Shown here piece by piece: positions 14,193-27,400 of a DNA stretch of 64,000 nucleotides. The DNA is from Stercorarius parasiticus (lineage: Eukaryota; Chordata; Aves; Charadriiformes; Stercorariidae), in assembly GCA_013396915.1 (NCBI GenBank), contig VWZL01002517.1, positions 1,655,922 to 1,719,921 of the forward strand, written 5' to 3'. Position 1 is the first letter of the stretch. Each line of letters starts with the position of its first letter. The notes below the pieces were generated by a model. The model did no database searches. It saw only the letters and a program-made list of their open reading frames with translations, and was not told the origin of the DNA. Position numbers and translations under genes: made by a program.

Positions 14193-15207
14193 CCTTGTTT
14201 GAGGATGCTCTCTCAGCAGCTGTGTGATGGAGGTAGGACCACAAGCAGCGTGATTAGAGAAGTGGTAAAAACACTGGTAGTCTTTCTAAACAGCGCCGCC
14301 GCCTCCAGCAGCGATGGCAAAAATCCATGAAAACAGTCTATTGGTGATAGTGCCCATGGGTGATAACCTCAAAGGATAGAAACTCATTTGCATTTAGCTT
14401 GGTTTTCCGAAGGTGTTTCGCTTACCTTACTAGTTTGAGCTATGTCGGGGATGAGGATGTACCCCCACGTATAGAGGGAGTGTGAAGTGGAAGCGGTGCT
14501 AGTGCCACGCTGCTGTGAGGCCCATCATCCCTGTGGATGATGATACGCTTATGGCACAGGGAGGGCTGCACCACCTTCTCCGCTTGGCGTGCTCCAGACC
14601 GCATCGCCAGTGGGCCGGAAAGTAAGTCCGGAATTAATGCAGCGATATCCAGTTTGTCAGTGCTGGGAGCTCTTTTATTTCCCTGATGTTTTTAAAAAAT
14701 GATTGTATGATTCGGTGGGGAGAGAAGCCTTCCTGCCCAGGCAAACGCGTGGCTGTGCGGGGTTCAAATCGCCGTGGTAAGCCTTGCCCCCGGCTCTGCG
14801 GTACCGCAAGGCCAGGATTAGTTCGTCTGTCTGGGTTTGGGATACCCACATGCTTTGCAAGTGGATTTCTTGAGTGAGCAAACTGGAAGAGCGTACGCGC
14901 GGAAAACGATGCCAGGAACTTTCCATGTGATTTTTGGTGTGACTGAGGTATCTGAGACCGAACCGGCAGATTCCCACTGCTTCAGCTAATCCTAATTCGA
15001 TCCCACTACAAAGTCAGTAATATGTCTGGAGACGTAATAAACCTAATTGCTTAACTGCAAGATCAAGGAGCTGTGAAAGGGAATCATTCGATGCATTTGT
15101 TTTAAATTGCCTTCAGACAGTTGAATGGGGAGCCCCATGTTTTGGTGGGGCAACCACTGTGTACGATATCTGAAGATGCTAAAAACATGGTTCTCTTCCA
15201 TTTGCAG

Positions 15208-15480
15208 CGCCCAGCCCCACTACAGCTGTTCCTTACATGTCAGTGAAGTGCATTGATGTAAGAAAAAACCACCACAAAACCAAGTGGCTGATGCCCTGGG
15301 GACCCAACCACTGCGAGAAGCTCAAAGACTTCGATGAGGCGGTGGGCAGGCAGATCGAAGCCAACGATATCGTGTTTGCCGTGCACATTCCCCTCCCCAG
15401 CAAGGAGATGAGCCCCTGGTTCCAGTTCATGCTTTTCATCATGCAGCTGGACATCGCCTTCAAGATGGACAACGACCTAA
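15208..15480 (+). CDS. WLS: WLS exon 2 (luminal domain start)
   Basis: The acceptor is TTTGCAG ending at 15207 and the donor is GTAAGT at 15481. The first two bases complete a codon split with exon 1, and the frame then runs from residue 37 to 126 plus one base. It contains the family-typical words [23 protein letters not shown] and [12 protein letters not shown]. This is the first part of the luminal beta-sandwich domain that contacts Wnt. Confidence 0.97.
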
Positions 15481-18400
15481 GTAAGTCACTCTCCATCGTT
15501 CGTTAGATGCTGGCTGTGCTCTGATTTCCCAGTGTGTTTCTCTGAAGGTTGCTTTATCCCGCGCTGTATGTTAACTGCTACAGTGCCTCCACAGAGCGAG
15601 GTGATACAGGAGCATGTTCTGAAGGTGGGAATGAGACATCCCAATATGTATCTTTGCAGGGAGAGCTGCTCACGCTGCGCGAGCGAGTAGCTGAGCAGAT
15701 GATGAGCAGGTTCCCTGTTTTAAAGTACGTAGGCCATCAGCAACTACACTGGTTTATAATGATAGAATTGTCCGGGTTGGAAGGGACCTTTCAGATCATT
15801 GAGTCCAGTCATTAACTTAATGCTGCCCAAACCCCCACTACCCCGTGTCCATCAGCACCACGTCTGCCCGGCTTTTAAACCCCTCCAGGGATGGCGACTC
15901 CACCACTGCCCTGGGCAGCCTGCCCCAATGCTTGACAACCCTTTCCGGGAAGAAATTTCTCCTAATATCCATCCTAAACCTCCCCTGGCACAACTTGAGG
16001 CCGTTTCCTCTTGTCCCATGGCCTGTTCCTTGGGAGAAGAGCCCGACCCCCCTGGCTACCCCCTCCTTTCAGGGAGCTGGAGAGAGCGAGAAGGTCTCCC
16101 CTCAGCCTCCTTTTCTCTGGTTTGGATGTTCTGGTCTGCGCAGAGTTCGTGAAATGCAGAGTCATGAGATTTTTTATTTTTTTTTTTATTTTTATAAATG
16201 TCTGCCCCAAAAATCCTTTCTACAAAGACTCGAACTACTAGTTTCCCAGTGCTGAAGACTTTAAGCTGTGGTGTTTCGCTCCGTGTTTGCCAAATGTTTT
16301 TGTGTGATGAGTTTCTAAACTGCAACCTGTCGTGGTTTAACCCCAGCTGGCAACTGGGACCCCGAAGCCGTTCGCTGACGTTACCCCCCATAGGGTAGGG
16401 AGAAGAGGGAGAAAAAGGGGAAGAANNNNNNNNNNNNNNNNNNNNNNNNNNNNNNNNNNNNNNNNNNNNNNNNNNNNNNNNNNNNNNNNNNNNNNNNNNN
16501 NNNNNNNNNNNNNNNNNNNNNNNNNNNNNNNNNNNNNNNNNNNNNNNNNNNNNNNNNNNNNNNNNNNNNNNNNNNNNNNNNNNNNNNNNNNNNNNNNNNN
16601 NNNNNNNNNNNNNNNNNNNNNNNNNNNNNNNNNNNNNNNNNNNNNNNNNNNNNNNNNNNNNNNNNNNNNNNNNNNNNNNNNNNNNNNNNNNNNNNNNNNN
16701 NNNNNNNNNNNNNNNNNNNNNNNNNNNNNNNNNNNNNNNNNNNNNNNNNNNNNNNNNNNNNNNNNNNNNNNNNNNNNNNNNNNNNNNNNNNNNNNNNNNN
16801 NNNNNNNNNNNNNNNNNNNNNNNNNNNNNNNNNNNNNNNNNNNNNNNNNNNNNNNNNNNNNNNNNNNNNNNNNNNCTCATGGGCTGAGATAACGGCAGTT
16901 TAATAGCACAGTAATGGAAGAAAAAAAATAGTAATGTTAAAAGAATATACAAAATAAAGTAATGCAGTTAGTCTCATCACCTGATGATGGGTGGCCCAGC
17001 CCGTGCCGAGCAGTGATTGCGGATTTGTGCCCAGCCCCGTGTATGCATATATACTGGTGTCTATGGTATGGGCTATTCCGTGGGCCAGCTTGTCCTGTCT
17101 CTGCTCCCTCTCGGCTACTGGGGGAAGCTGAAAAAGTCCTTGACTTACGTTAATTAACACGTACTGTTTTAGTTGTTGCTATCAAATCCTGCTCATACTA
17201 AATCCAAAGACAGCAGCTACTAGGAAGAAAAATCAACTCTGTCCCAGCTGAAAAGAGGACAGAGCCCGAGTACTTAGTACATGAAATTATTGATCCGTAA
17301 GTGTACATGAGGAGCTCGTAAGAAGGAGTGCTCATGTCTGAGTGCTTAAACACACACTCTCCCTCGGGCACCCGTTGCAGAAGAGTTGTTTGTTTACCAA
17401 GCCTTTCTCATGACAACTTTAACTTCTTCAGTTTGAGGTTGGTTGTTGGTGAACTGAAATAGTTGCCCTGCCTTCCATCAATCCTTGTGATACGGTTTTT
17501 GCTGGGATTTGATGCGTGCAGATCACAGAGTCTTCATGGTTGGAAAGGACCTTTGAGATCATCGCGTCCAACCATACACACACACAAACACCCCTACAAT
17601 CTCTGTCACTAGAGCACGCCCTGAAGTGCCAAATCTACACGTTTCTTAAATACCTCGAGGGATGGGGACTCAACCCCCTCCCTGGGCAGGCTGTTCCTGT
17701 TACATCCTGGTACAGATGGAAAGTACCTTCTGACCTTGAAACTACAGTGGCCCAAAGTAACTGGAAAACTGTATGGGTACAGGAACTGTGGAAGAAGGTG
17801 TCTTACTGGGATGCACCCTTAGTTCCTGGAAGAAGATAAAATATGGAGTTGGGAAAAAAAAAAATAAAACCCTCAAATAATAAATAACCCTGCAAAAAAT
17901 CTGCAAAATGGTGTCAGGAGCAGCAGGGGCAAGACTGGTCTGCGCCTTGCTGAAAGAAGAGTTGTACCCGTATTTGTGTTCTAAAGTGTTTGGGGAAAAA
18001 TCCCTCTTCCTAAGAACTCTAACCTAACAATAACTAAACAATTTACTTCTCAAACCGGTCTGCTCTGGGGCTTCTGTAGCTCTTTCTCTGGCTGCAGCCT
18101 GAGTGGCTCTGGTGGTCCCGTCACCGTGGATCAGCTCCGGGGGTAAATCTCTCCCAGAACCCGGGCTGGGGACAGGGACCAGCACACGCAGGTGGAAGCT
18201 ATTCAATGTATCCCCATTAAGATAAGTCAAAATGAGACTGCATAAAGCCTACTGCTGTATTCTTAACCCTATAATTATCTCTAAAACACAGAAGAGTAGC
18301 TTTGTAATTTTATTAAGGTCTCACTCAGCTTCTCAGACTTCAATAGATGACTGTGTTTAGAGAAACAACACTTTGTTCTGAGTCTTTTAAAGTCAAGCAG

Positions 18401-21400
18401 CTGAGCTGGAGTCGGTAAGTGGCTGAGCACCTGGGAGCAGGTTGCTAAACGCTAAGCAAGCCTTTGACGGCATTTCTCCTGCAAGGGCAGAGAGCCTTTC
18501 CTTCAGGGCATTGTTTGTGCTGTTCAGTCACCAGGTCCTTCAAAGGTGGGAGCTTTCTCTGAGATTGGAAAGCAGAAAAGCGTGTCTTGGGCCACCCTCT
18601 GAGTAATAAAAGCAAGGCTTGGGGTGAGCCCTGCCACTTCTGCAGCTGGGAAAGACTCGGTTTCTGGTTGTTGTCAGTTCAGTAGCTGCTGCTGTTCTGT
18701 GTTTGTTAGAAGCATTTGGAGATGAGGGACACGAATCCTCCTTATGGTGGGACCTTATTTGGCACATCTTGAAGGTTTTCTTTCGTTGACTGAAGAAAGG
18801 ATTTTCAAACATTATTTTGCTACACTTTGTGCCAAGCTGAAGGCAGATGTAAATTAAGTGTAAAACCTAAGTAGTGAGTAACATGCTTCTTGCTCGCTAG
18901 ATTGTCTTGTAGCAGATTTAAAAAAAATACAAATAAATCTTGTCAAGCCAAAATAATTGCATGTGTGTGTCTGTATCTTGCCGCTAACTTTGCATTAGTG
19001 TTAAGAGCTTCATTGATCAGGTAATTGGAATTGGCTCCTCGGAGGAGGCAATACTGAAGATGTGAAATAACCTCGTTTCCTCTTTTAAATCGACCCTTTG
19101 AGTTTCTTCTCGCAAGCTTTGATCCAAGACCTCAAAGCCAGACCTCAGTGGGCTGGGGTTTTTTCCGGGGGCGCTGGCTGCCGCAGCCCTGGAGGGAGAG
19201 GGATGGAGCAGGGATGGACGTCGGGGTGACTCATGGGCTGGATGCTGGCGCTTCCCCTCGCCTCCGGAGATGGAGTCATCCCTCCGTGTCATCCCTCCGT
19301 GTCATCCCTCCGTGTCATCCCTCCCCGTCCAGCCGGTGAGGGCTCTCCTGGGGTGCAGGGAAGCGGAGAGCCACCGGCATCCTGAGGGGAATCTGCACCC
19401 TTCCGAGGAGGAACCAGCCTTAATGACATTCCTCTTGGGAACTGGCTCTGGGCTTTCCTAATGCAGATGTTTAAACGTTTTTGAAATGCAGATGTTCTCA
19501 CAACGCAGATGTTTAGAAACTGAGCTCCTTCCCTTGTGTTTATCCCTCATGGAAAGCTGGGAGAGACTCAGACTTGCTGTTTCTCCGAGGAAAAGGTTAT
19601 TTCTGTGTCCGAGCTTTTCTGATGCATTGCGCGTTCAATTATTAAAAAAACCCCTTCCCCGACCAGGGAAAGGCGGCAGACAGAGAAATGAGAGGAAGTT
19701 GCGTTAAAACCACCTGTACCTTAATGGCCAAAGCTGCGATGGAAAGCTTTACACCGCTGGCGAGGACGGCGGTACCTGCGAGCAGGACCCGCTCCCAGCG
19801 GGATGCAGGATGCTCTGCTGCGAGCAGGGACTGCGGGAAGCGAGTGGTTGATGTATGCGGACACCGGCTGCCCCCGGCACTCGCACATCCGCGGGGGAGC
19901 GGCCATCCTCTGGTTTCCAGCCCCAAGAAATCTGTGCACAAAAGGCTGCTTTCAAGGCTGAAGTGCTGCTGCGCAGTTGGGTCTGGTTCCCGTCGCTGGG
20001 TTTGAGGAGCACCTTTCAGGGGAGGGATGAAGGCCGTTCAGCTCGTCGAGGAGCGTTCTCCAAAACAGCAGCTGTCCTGGGAAGGACGGTCCCTGCTCCC
20101 AGAGAGGACGGGGTGAGCCAGCTCCGGGAGCCAGGGCTCCTTCCCCCTGCAGAGCAGCACCGTGGCGGTCCATTGCCGGGGTTGCTGGTGCCGAGCGTGC
20201 ACGTCCTGATCCTGGGCAGACGGGGCACTCAGCGCTGTTCCCTCCACATCCCATCACTTCAGAAATCCATTCCTGCTTTGCTTTAGTTGTTGCTTGTTGG
20301 CACATCTTGCTGCCAGGCTCTCACGGGCAGAGTACCTCGGAGAAGGATGGGAGAGGATGTGCTGTGAGCTCGCAGGGGATTTCTGTCTTTATTTTATTTA
20401 TTTTTTGGGCTGGTCTGCTGCCATGGGTCCGGGCTGTTTGCACTTGGCAAGCTGCCGCGTTCTTAACAGGGAACATCAGTCTTCCCTCTGAGCGACTTTG
20501 CAGCACGACCATCTGCGTGCCAAGAAATAATTCACTGGGATCCGTCCTTGGCTGGAGCAGGGACCCGGAGGCTGCTCCCTCCCCACAGCCACAGGCTTTG
20601 GGAGCCCCGGCAGCCGGGCTCTTCCTGCCTCGGTTAGAACCTTGGGGAAAAGGAAACCTGGAATGGCTCGATACTGAGTTTACATCTCGGAATGCAGCGT
20701 CCCCGCGGGGTGGAGAGCGATGGCCGCGCTGTGCTGGGCATTGGATGGCAACGCCTCTGTCTTACCGGGTGGCGTAACAGCGTGGAGGGGCCTTCACAAA
20801 TTCTCAGTCTGAAAAAACCCACTGGTTTTCTTCTCTTTTTACATCTAGTGAACTTAAAAGGTTAGTAAGTGAGAACAGCTTCTGGTTTCTTTGCTGTTGG
20901 AAAGCAGTTGCGTACAGGCGGATGGCTGCAGGCTCCTGTTCCAGTTCATCCAATTTTGGTCTCTTCGGTAGGTTTTGTAATTTCAGAGAGCCGGTGAAGC
21001 ATGGAAGGGTAATGCAAATAACGCCAGCGTTTCTTCTGTTCGCTTGCGTCTGCTTCTTTCCAGACAGCTGTATTAGTATGCAGCTGGCACAGAGCCGTCT
21101 TCTGCAACAAATTCGCTATTTTTAGGCCATTGTAACACGAGTGACGATGCCCGCTGCTAATATCGCACTACGAAGGGAATTGTGGAAAAGATCTTGGGCG
21201 CTGAACGCCTGGCAGTAACATGCCAAGGTGAAAAAAGCATCTGTTGGTGATGCTGGGAGCACGGGAGGTGGCGGGNTGGCATCTCGCAGCCCTGCCAAGG
21301 GGACAGACCCTGGGAACCCCCGCAGGAGTGCGGCTTCTCGTCGCTCATCCTTGGAACCCAAAATCATCTGTCCTGTAGGGTTTTCAGTATAATCCTGTGA

Positions 21401-24400
21401 TACTGGTGAGGTTGACACGGGGCGCTTGAGCTGCTGACATCAGAAGCGATGTACCGGGCTCCAAATCATCTACAAATCTGCGATGACAAGGTAAATCTGG
21501 AGGCATGAAGAGATGCTCTGACACGGTCCTCGTGAGATGAGGTTTCCTGGCACGGGTGATTTCATCTCTGAATTTTGATCTACCTATTTCTACCTTTTAT
21601 TGTTGGGAAGTTCTGGAGAATCTCGATTAACATGCGTGGAGGAGCTGAATAATTGCCTTCCTCGAACATGTTATCCGGGAGGCTGAACGCAGGTTTGCAG
21701 TAGCTTTTTCTCGTCCTTCCTTGGCATGCATTCTTCCTCTTCTGCTGGGGCTCAGCCTTGAATAATTAAATACTTTATTCTCTGTCAGCGCTTCCAGAAG
21801 TAAAAACTGCCGTGACGGTCAGCCTCTTGCCTCCTGCTCACTCCTCCCATCTGCTGTTTTGATGGTAAATAACACGGTTTTAAACCACCTTGCTTTTATC
21901 TTGAAGCCAGGCGTGGTGGAACAGGAGCTGCTGGTTCTCCCTCTGTGCGTGTCTGCGGGCACGGGCACGTTCCCGGCCCGGAGCCTTCAGCGGTGTCAGT
22001 GCTGGGCACGAAAAGGGCACCCACCCACCCAAATTGTGTTTGGTATTAATGTGAATAAGTCACGAATCTTCTTAAAATTCAGTTCTCTGCCAAGGACGGT
22101 GTCACTGTCCTTATTTCTGCCTCTCGGACAGTGGGGACTGCTAATGAAAGGCTGAGCGGACTGGTGTGGGACTGGCCATCTACAAATAGACGTGTGTGTA
22201 TAGATATGTGTGTATATATACATACGTACGTGTTCTATCTTGAAGAGTCTTTGTACAAAACTCTTGTAATGGGAGGCGTTACCCTGGTGCAAGGACTGAT
22301 GGAAATTCAGAGGGAGATTCTAATCCCTTGGTCTGGGAAGGCGCACACTGCTATTATCTCCTGCCTCCCTGCTCGACGGCAGCAGCAACGTTTGGATTAC
22401 AAAGATGAAATAATGAAAGCTGGTTTTGTTGGATTTAATCCCAGGCATTCCACTTGGTTTTATGGCTTCTGAAATGGAGTTTGTAGTTCTCTTTAGCCGG
22501 GCCAAGTTCAACCTTATGTTCCCATTTATCTGTTTTGCTGGTCTCCTAAATAGCGGATCCGAGATGGCAAATTCATGTTTCATGGAAACCTAACCAAGGG
22601 CTGCTGTGGAAGGGAACTTGGTATCGATGTGGACGGAACAGATCACGTGCGGGAGAAAAATGCTCAGAAGAATCTTGCTGCATCCACATCAGATGCACCA
22701 GATCCACGTCAACAGAGCCACCTCCAAGTACTGCAAACAGCAAGTCTAAACCACAGATCCCATCCGTGCCCCTTCCCATCGTTCTGGAGGAGGATGCCAC
22801 CACGTATTCCCAGGAAAAATATAACGAAAAAGGATGATAAATACATGGGACACGCAGCACTTGAAAGACTCGTGCTTACTCGTAGATACGCGGCAGCCTC
22901 CCTTCAGAATTATGAAGACCGGATTTATTCTGGAGCTGAACTTCAACGCTCATCAAGAATTGGTGTGTGTCTGCAGCCCGTTCCCAGAGTGGGCAAGCCC
23001 TGTCGTCACACAGACTGGTCCCAATGAAAAGCCATGGGCGTTGACAACGTGTACGGTGCCTTCTGCCTCCCTGCGGGACAGCACATGTGGCGTCGGCCCG
23101 TGCGGTGACGCAGCCCTGATGGAATGTTGTGTCTGTCAGCTCGGATCTGCAGAGGCATTTCTGACCTCCTGAGCTCAGGAGCGTGCCGCAGCGCGCTTCC
23201 CGGCAGCTAGCAAGCATAAGCTGTCTGCAGGGAGAGCACGGTGCTTCGACACCGGCATGACAAGTGCTTCTGTAGCCATCTTCCAAGGCTTCTCCGCGGC
23301 AGGTGGTTCTGTAGCCATCTTCCAACGCTTTTCCAACAGCTGTGTCTCTCAGAGTTTGGTTATCTATGAAAACAGGCTAGGTTGTAGCATGCACATGCTC
23401 ATTTGAGAACATGTTCCTCTTTCAGAGCCATCCCTGGGATCTGTGCCTGCTAAATAGGTGGATTTTATGTCTGGTAGAGCTGGAACAGACTTGCCTGGGG
23501 TTTTTAAAGCATGATTACGTGTTGCTGCTTGGCAGGCTTCAACCATAACTCTTGATTTCATGAACTTGCTCAGTTAAGGCACCTAAATAAGTCTGTTCTA
23601 GCCCCGTTTCCATCTTGCAGTGATGACCTCTTGGCAGGAAGGGCATGTTTAAAAGCAGTTACACCCCGTGCTCCTGCTGTGAACGTGTCCAGGAGAGGAC
23701 GAGCTGACTGCTTCCATGCAAATTTGACGTGGTGAGATTACCCGGGCACATAAACTCTCTGGGTGCTAACCGACGTGCAAGTTTGTGCTTCTGCAAAGGC
23801 GGAAACAAGCCAGTGGCGCTGCGGGGGGTGCGTGTAGAGGGGAGGGCTTCAAAAGTCTTACTGTGTGTGAGAAAAGTTAAGCAATACATACAGAAAATAG
23901 GAACTCCGTCCTCATTTCTGAGGTTACGGGCTATCCCTTTTTCCAGCAAGGCCAGCATAGCTAAACTTACATTTTTTTCATTTTCTTTTTAAAGGAACTT
24001 TGTGTAGTGTTTTCTTATTACTCTGGCAACGCTGGCTAATCTTGTAAGAGCAGGGGATCCTAGGAATGGGCAATGGTGAAGTGATTTGGGCTTTTGGTGA
24101 TGCATTTTGATCTTTCCCTGCCTCCTCCCTTCCTGTCCCACCCAGAGACCTCCGCGACCCTTTTTGTTTCTTTCATAAAATGTCTCCCTGGTAGAATACG
24201 CCTTTGTTAAGGGGCGTATTCAAGACCTTTATATTCAAGATGTCGGGCTCCGATATCTGTGGATGGTGAACCTACAGCCAAAAGAAACCTAAGGTCATAT
24301 TGAGAGATGACTTCTGCCATCATATCTGAATGAGCAAAACGTACCATTAGTTGCGTGGTTTCTCCTTTAGACAGTCCATCTAACCATATACAGTATAGAC

Positions 24401-27400
24401 AGTTGTATACTTCATCTTTTTTGTGGTTTTCTGTAACAAAACACTGTTTCAATGATGCAATATAGTTGTTTTCCTGAAGCGGAAGGACCTATTGCATTAC
24501 CTGCAGACAGTCAATGTTGAAGGCTGTCTTACTGTCCCTCTGCCAGCCCGCGGTGAAGAGGCTGCTGGATGGCTTTTGGGCTTGCTGTCTGTCTCTGCGG
24601 CTGTCGAGGTTCCAGTTTTATATAATTATTGTTTCTAATGCTTCCCGAAGAAATAATGCTGCTCACCCACAACCGTAACGTAAGCTGTAAGTCACGATAC
24701 GTTAAAAAGGTATCAGACCTTTATGACCAATTTTTTCGTCTCTACTAGAGAGGGTATAAATGTTTTGAAAAAAAAGGTAATTTGGTCTGTATTGTTTGGA
24801 ATGCAAAAATTTCCACTCCCCTCCGTAGCTGTGTGCCTCTCAGAGGTCCTTTCCATGTCTAGAGGCTCTCCCACCCTTCTGATGTTCTGTACCGTTCCTC
24901 TCTAACAAGCCTGATGTCTCCTTACTCTTGCAGAAGAAAACGCAGAAATTACCCTGGATGTGTCATTAGCATATCGCGATGACATGTTTGATGATTGGGA
25001 AGAAATAGCCCATGCAATAGAGATCAGGAAGCTGAAATGCACCTTTGGCTCACCAAAAGTAAGGTGTTTTGATGACGCTGGAGGTGGGGAGGTGTGGGAG
25101 TGTGGTGGGAGTTGTTCTCTTCCTTTCCTTCGTGGTGCTTCCTAGAAGCTCTGAGTTGTTCCATCGTGAGTTTCAAACGTGTCAGCTTTCTCTTGGCTCA
25201 AAATCTTTGAAAACCTGATGAGCTCCACACGTAAATGGTTCTGTTTGGTGGTACAAGAGAAGGGGATGAAGCCGAAGGTAGGCTTAGAACTGTAAGGAAG
25301 AAAAGGTGTGAGGTCAACACACGGATCCAGGTGCAAGGAGAATTGTCCTCTGCAGTTGTGATCAGGCTGGAACTTGAATGCTCTGAGATCTGTGTAACCC
25401 AAACCATCCTAGAGAACTTGGACCTTACCATCTTATGCTTCTGTGATGGACAAAACCTTGTTCTTCAGGAGTGGCGAGGAAACAGCCCACCAGGGACGCT
25501 GCAGCACCCAAAGAACCTGGAGAGGTGGGGCAAGAGGTTCTTAAAATAACTTCTTAATGCCTCAAGCTACAAAGCTTAGGAGCAGAGAGCACAGCTAGCG
25601 GTGAGGACGGAGCATCTTGGTTAAAGATGTTTCTTTTTGTGCTGCAGACTGTTAATTCCTGTGTTTAAGTTAATCTGGTGTCTCTCTACCATGCCATGGT
25701 TTTCAGCTCTGTGTCTTGTTCTCCCATCTCACAGTCCCTTTCAGCAACCCACTTGTGTCTCTGGTAACGCCTGTACCCTTCCGTACAGCCACACATACGC
25801 AGCAAGTACCTACGAGGTGCAGAGGAGAGTATTGCTAGTAAAACGGGGCTTAAAAATCTCCACATCGAGACATGTGTGAGAGAGTTGCGTGTTTTGTTTT
25901 GGCTCACGTTGCGCTTGCTGAGGGAGGGCGCTTGGATCCCAAAGCAGCCTTTCATCTTGAAAGGCTCCCTTGACTTTTAAGTATATTTAAGGGCCTGAGA
26001 CGTGAACCTGCTTGAGGGGAAACGCTATTGACTCAAATGACCCCAAACAATCAAAAACTTGAGCAAAAATGTCCCCAAACTGCTGATGTTCTCCAGACTC
26101 TCCCCAGGGGAAGGTTGGAATTAGCAGTCAGGCTCCTGGTGCTCGCAGTGGTCCCAGTGTTAGGGCTTTTGCCGACCCTCACCACGGAGGCCGTGCTGGT
26201 CCATCCGAGGCTGACTGCCGCCTTGCTGCTCTGTGCCCTCTCTAGACCCTGGAGTCTGAAGGCCGTCACTACGACTGTGACTTCCTTCCCTTCATGGAGA
26301 TCGGCAGCGTGGCCCACAAATACTACCTCATCAACATCCGTCTGCCTGTGAACGAGAGGAAGGGCATTAACGTGGGCATTGGGGAAATCAAGGATATCCG
26401 CCTGGTGGTAAGTGTCCATCTTGCTTCTGCCCGTGATGTCTGCCTGGGGGGTGCTGCAGCTCCTTTCTCGATCTTCTTTGATCCACAGCAAGGTCCTACA
26501 CTCCATCACGCGCAGCTCCTACCTGCAAATGCGGCTTTCCTCCTTCCTGAGGGATGCCCTCTTTGACTGCTCTCTTCTGAGGAGCCCTCCCCAAGCTTTG
26601 AGCAGTGCCACCCTCCTGCACTGCCCGGTGGCCACCTCCAGAGCTGGGCTCTTCCCACTGTCCTCTCCTCCTTACCACATTCTGGCTCAGGTGCAGGGTC
26701 CTCCACCTGATTAAGTGCTGCCTCTTGCGGGTAGGAGCCCAGGAGGAACAGAACAGCAGGGTTGAGGAGGGGACCTGCTCTGTCTTGGTGTCAGCCATTG
26801 CCGCGCAGATGTTTGGGACGGCTCTCAGCTACCCCTGCTCCTGCCCTCCCCTGAGGCTTGGTGGCCATGGGTGCTTTTCTCAGCTGGAAAACCTCCCACC
26901 CCTGTCCCTCTCAGCAGAAGCAGCGAGCCAGCCGGCTGTGGTGGCTGCAGACAGCGGTGGGAGGGCCTGTGTCTGGAGAAATGCATTAATTTGGCTGATG
27001 CGTCTCCCACCAGTGGTGACTTGGCTTCGCGAGGATCTTGTTACTTGTCTGAGAGCAGTTGTGCCAGTTTTTTCCATGCTGTGTCAGAGTGCCCCTCTCT
27101 CCTCCTCGCAGTGGGAGCTGCGTGTTGGCATTTGCTTTCAGGACTTCTGAAGCCTCCTCAGGTGGCCTGGGTGATGAGTAGGCACCTGCTCCCTTTCCTG
27201 TGTTGGGCAAACCGCGTCTTTCAAAGAATAGTTGCATCTACCTGTGCTTACGTGTACTGCCACATCTGTGCCTCTCCTCTCGGCGCCTGTAAGGACAAGC
27301 ACGGAGTAACGATGTTAAACCCTGCGCCAGCTGTTGCATTCCACCTTGGTTTTCCTTAGGGCATCCATCAAAACGGAGGCTTTACCAAAGTGTGGTTTGC

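Larger units (their letters stand above)
331..15207 (+). other. WLS: WLS intron 1 (3' portion), non-coding
   Basis: No convincing coding exon, RNA gene or conserved protein frame was seen on either strand across this stretch. It is ordinary intronic DNA with poly-T/poly-A runs (for example around 708-722, 849-858, 6938-6951, 7959-7972), two CR1 fragments and short tandem repeats. It ends in a good acceptor (pyrimidine-rich tract, then TTTGCAG) directly before WLS exon 2. Open frames of 100-180 codons in it, such as those around 10175-10731, have no recognisable protein features. Confidence 0.75.
15481..24933 (+). other. WLS: WLS intron 2, non-coding, repeat-bearing
   Basis: This 9.45 kb intron runs from GTAAGT to CTCTTGCAG. 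It contains two CR1 fragments, an LTR broken by a 450-base N gap, a 13-bp minisatellite, a TG/TA-rich simple repeat, a 28-bp tandem duplication and one single-base N at 21276. No extra exon with a recognisable protein word was seen on either strand. The remaining sequence is unremarkable. Confidence 0.8.

Noticed and set aside
16056..16952. Very long minus-strand open frame across the N gap
   Set aside because: Most of it is undetermined sequence and the ends are CR1 and LTR fragments.
17701..17840. Possible retroviral coding remnant after the CR1 at 17522
   Set aside because: The frame is open but no conserved retroviral motif is visible.
19277..19325. CRISPR-like array
   Set aside because: The units are contiguous without spacers and the genome is vertebrate. 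This is a minisatellite.
26605..27150. 181-codon frame inside WLS intron 4
   Set aside because: It is spanned by a well-supported intron between two conserved WLS exons and has no protein-like features.
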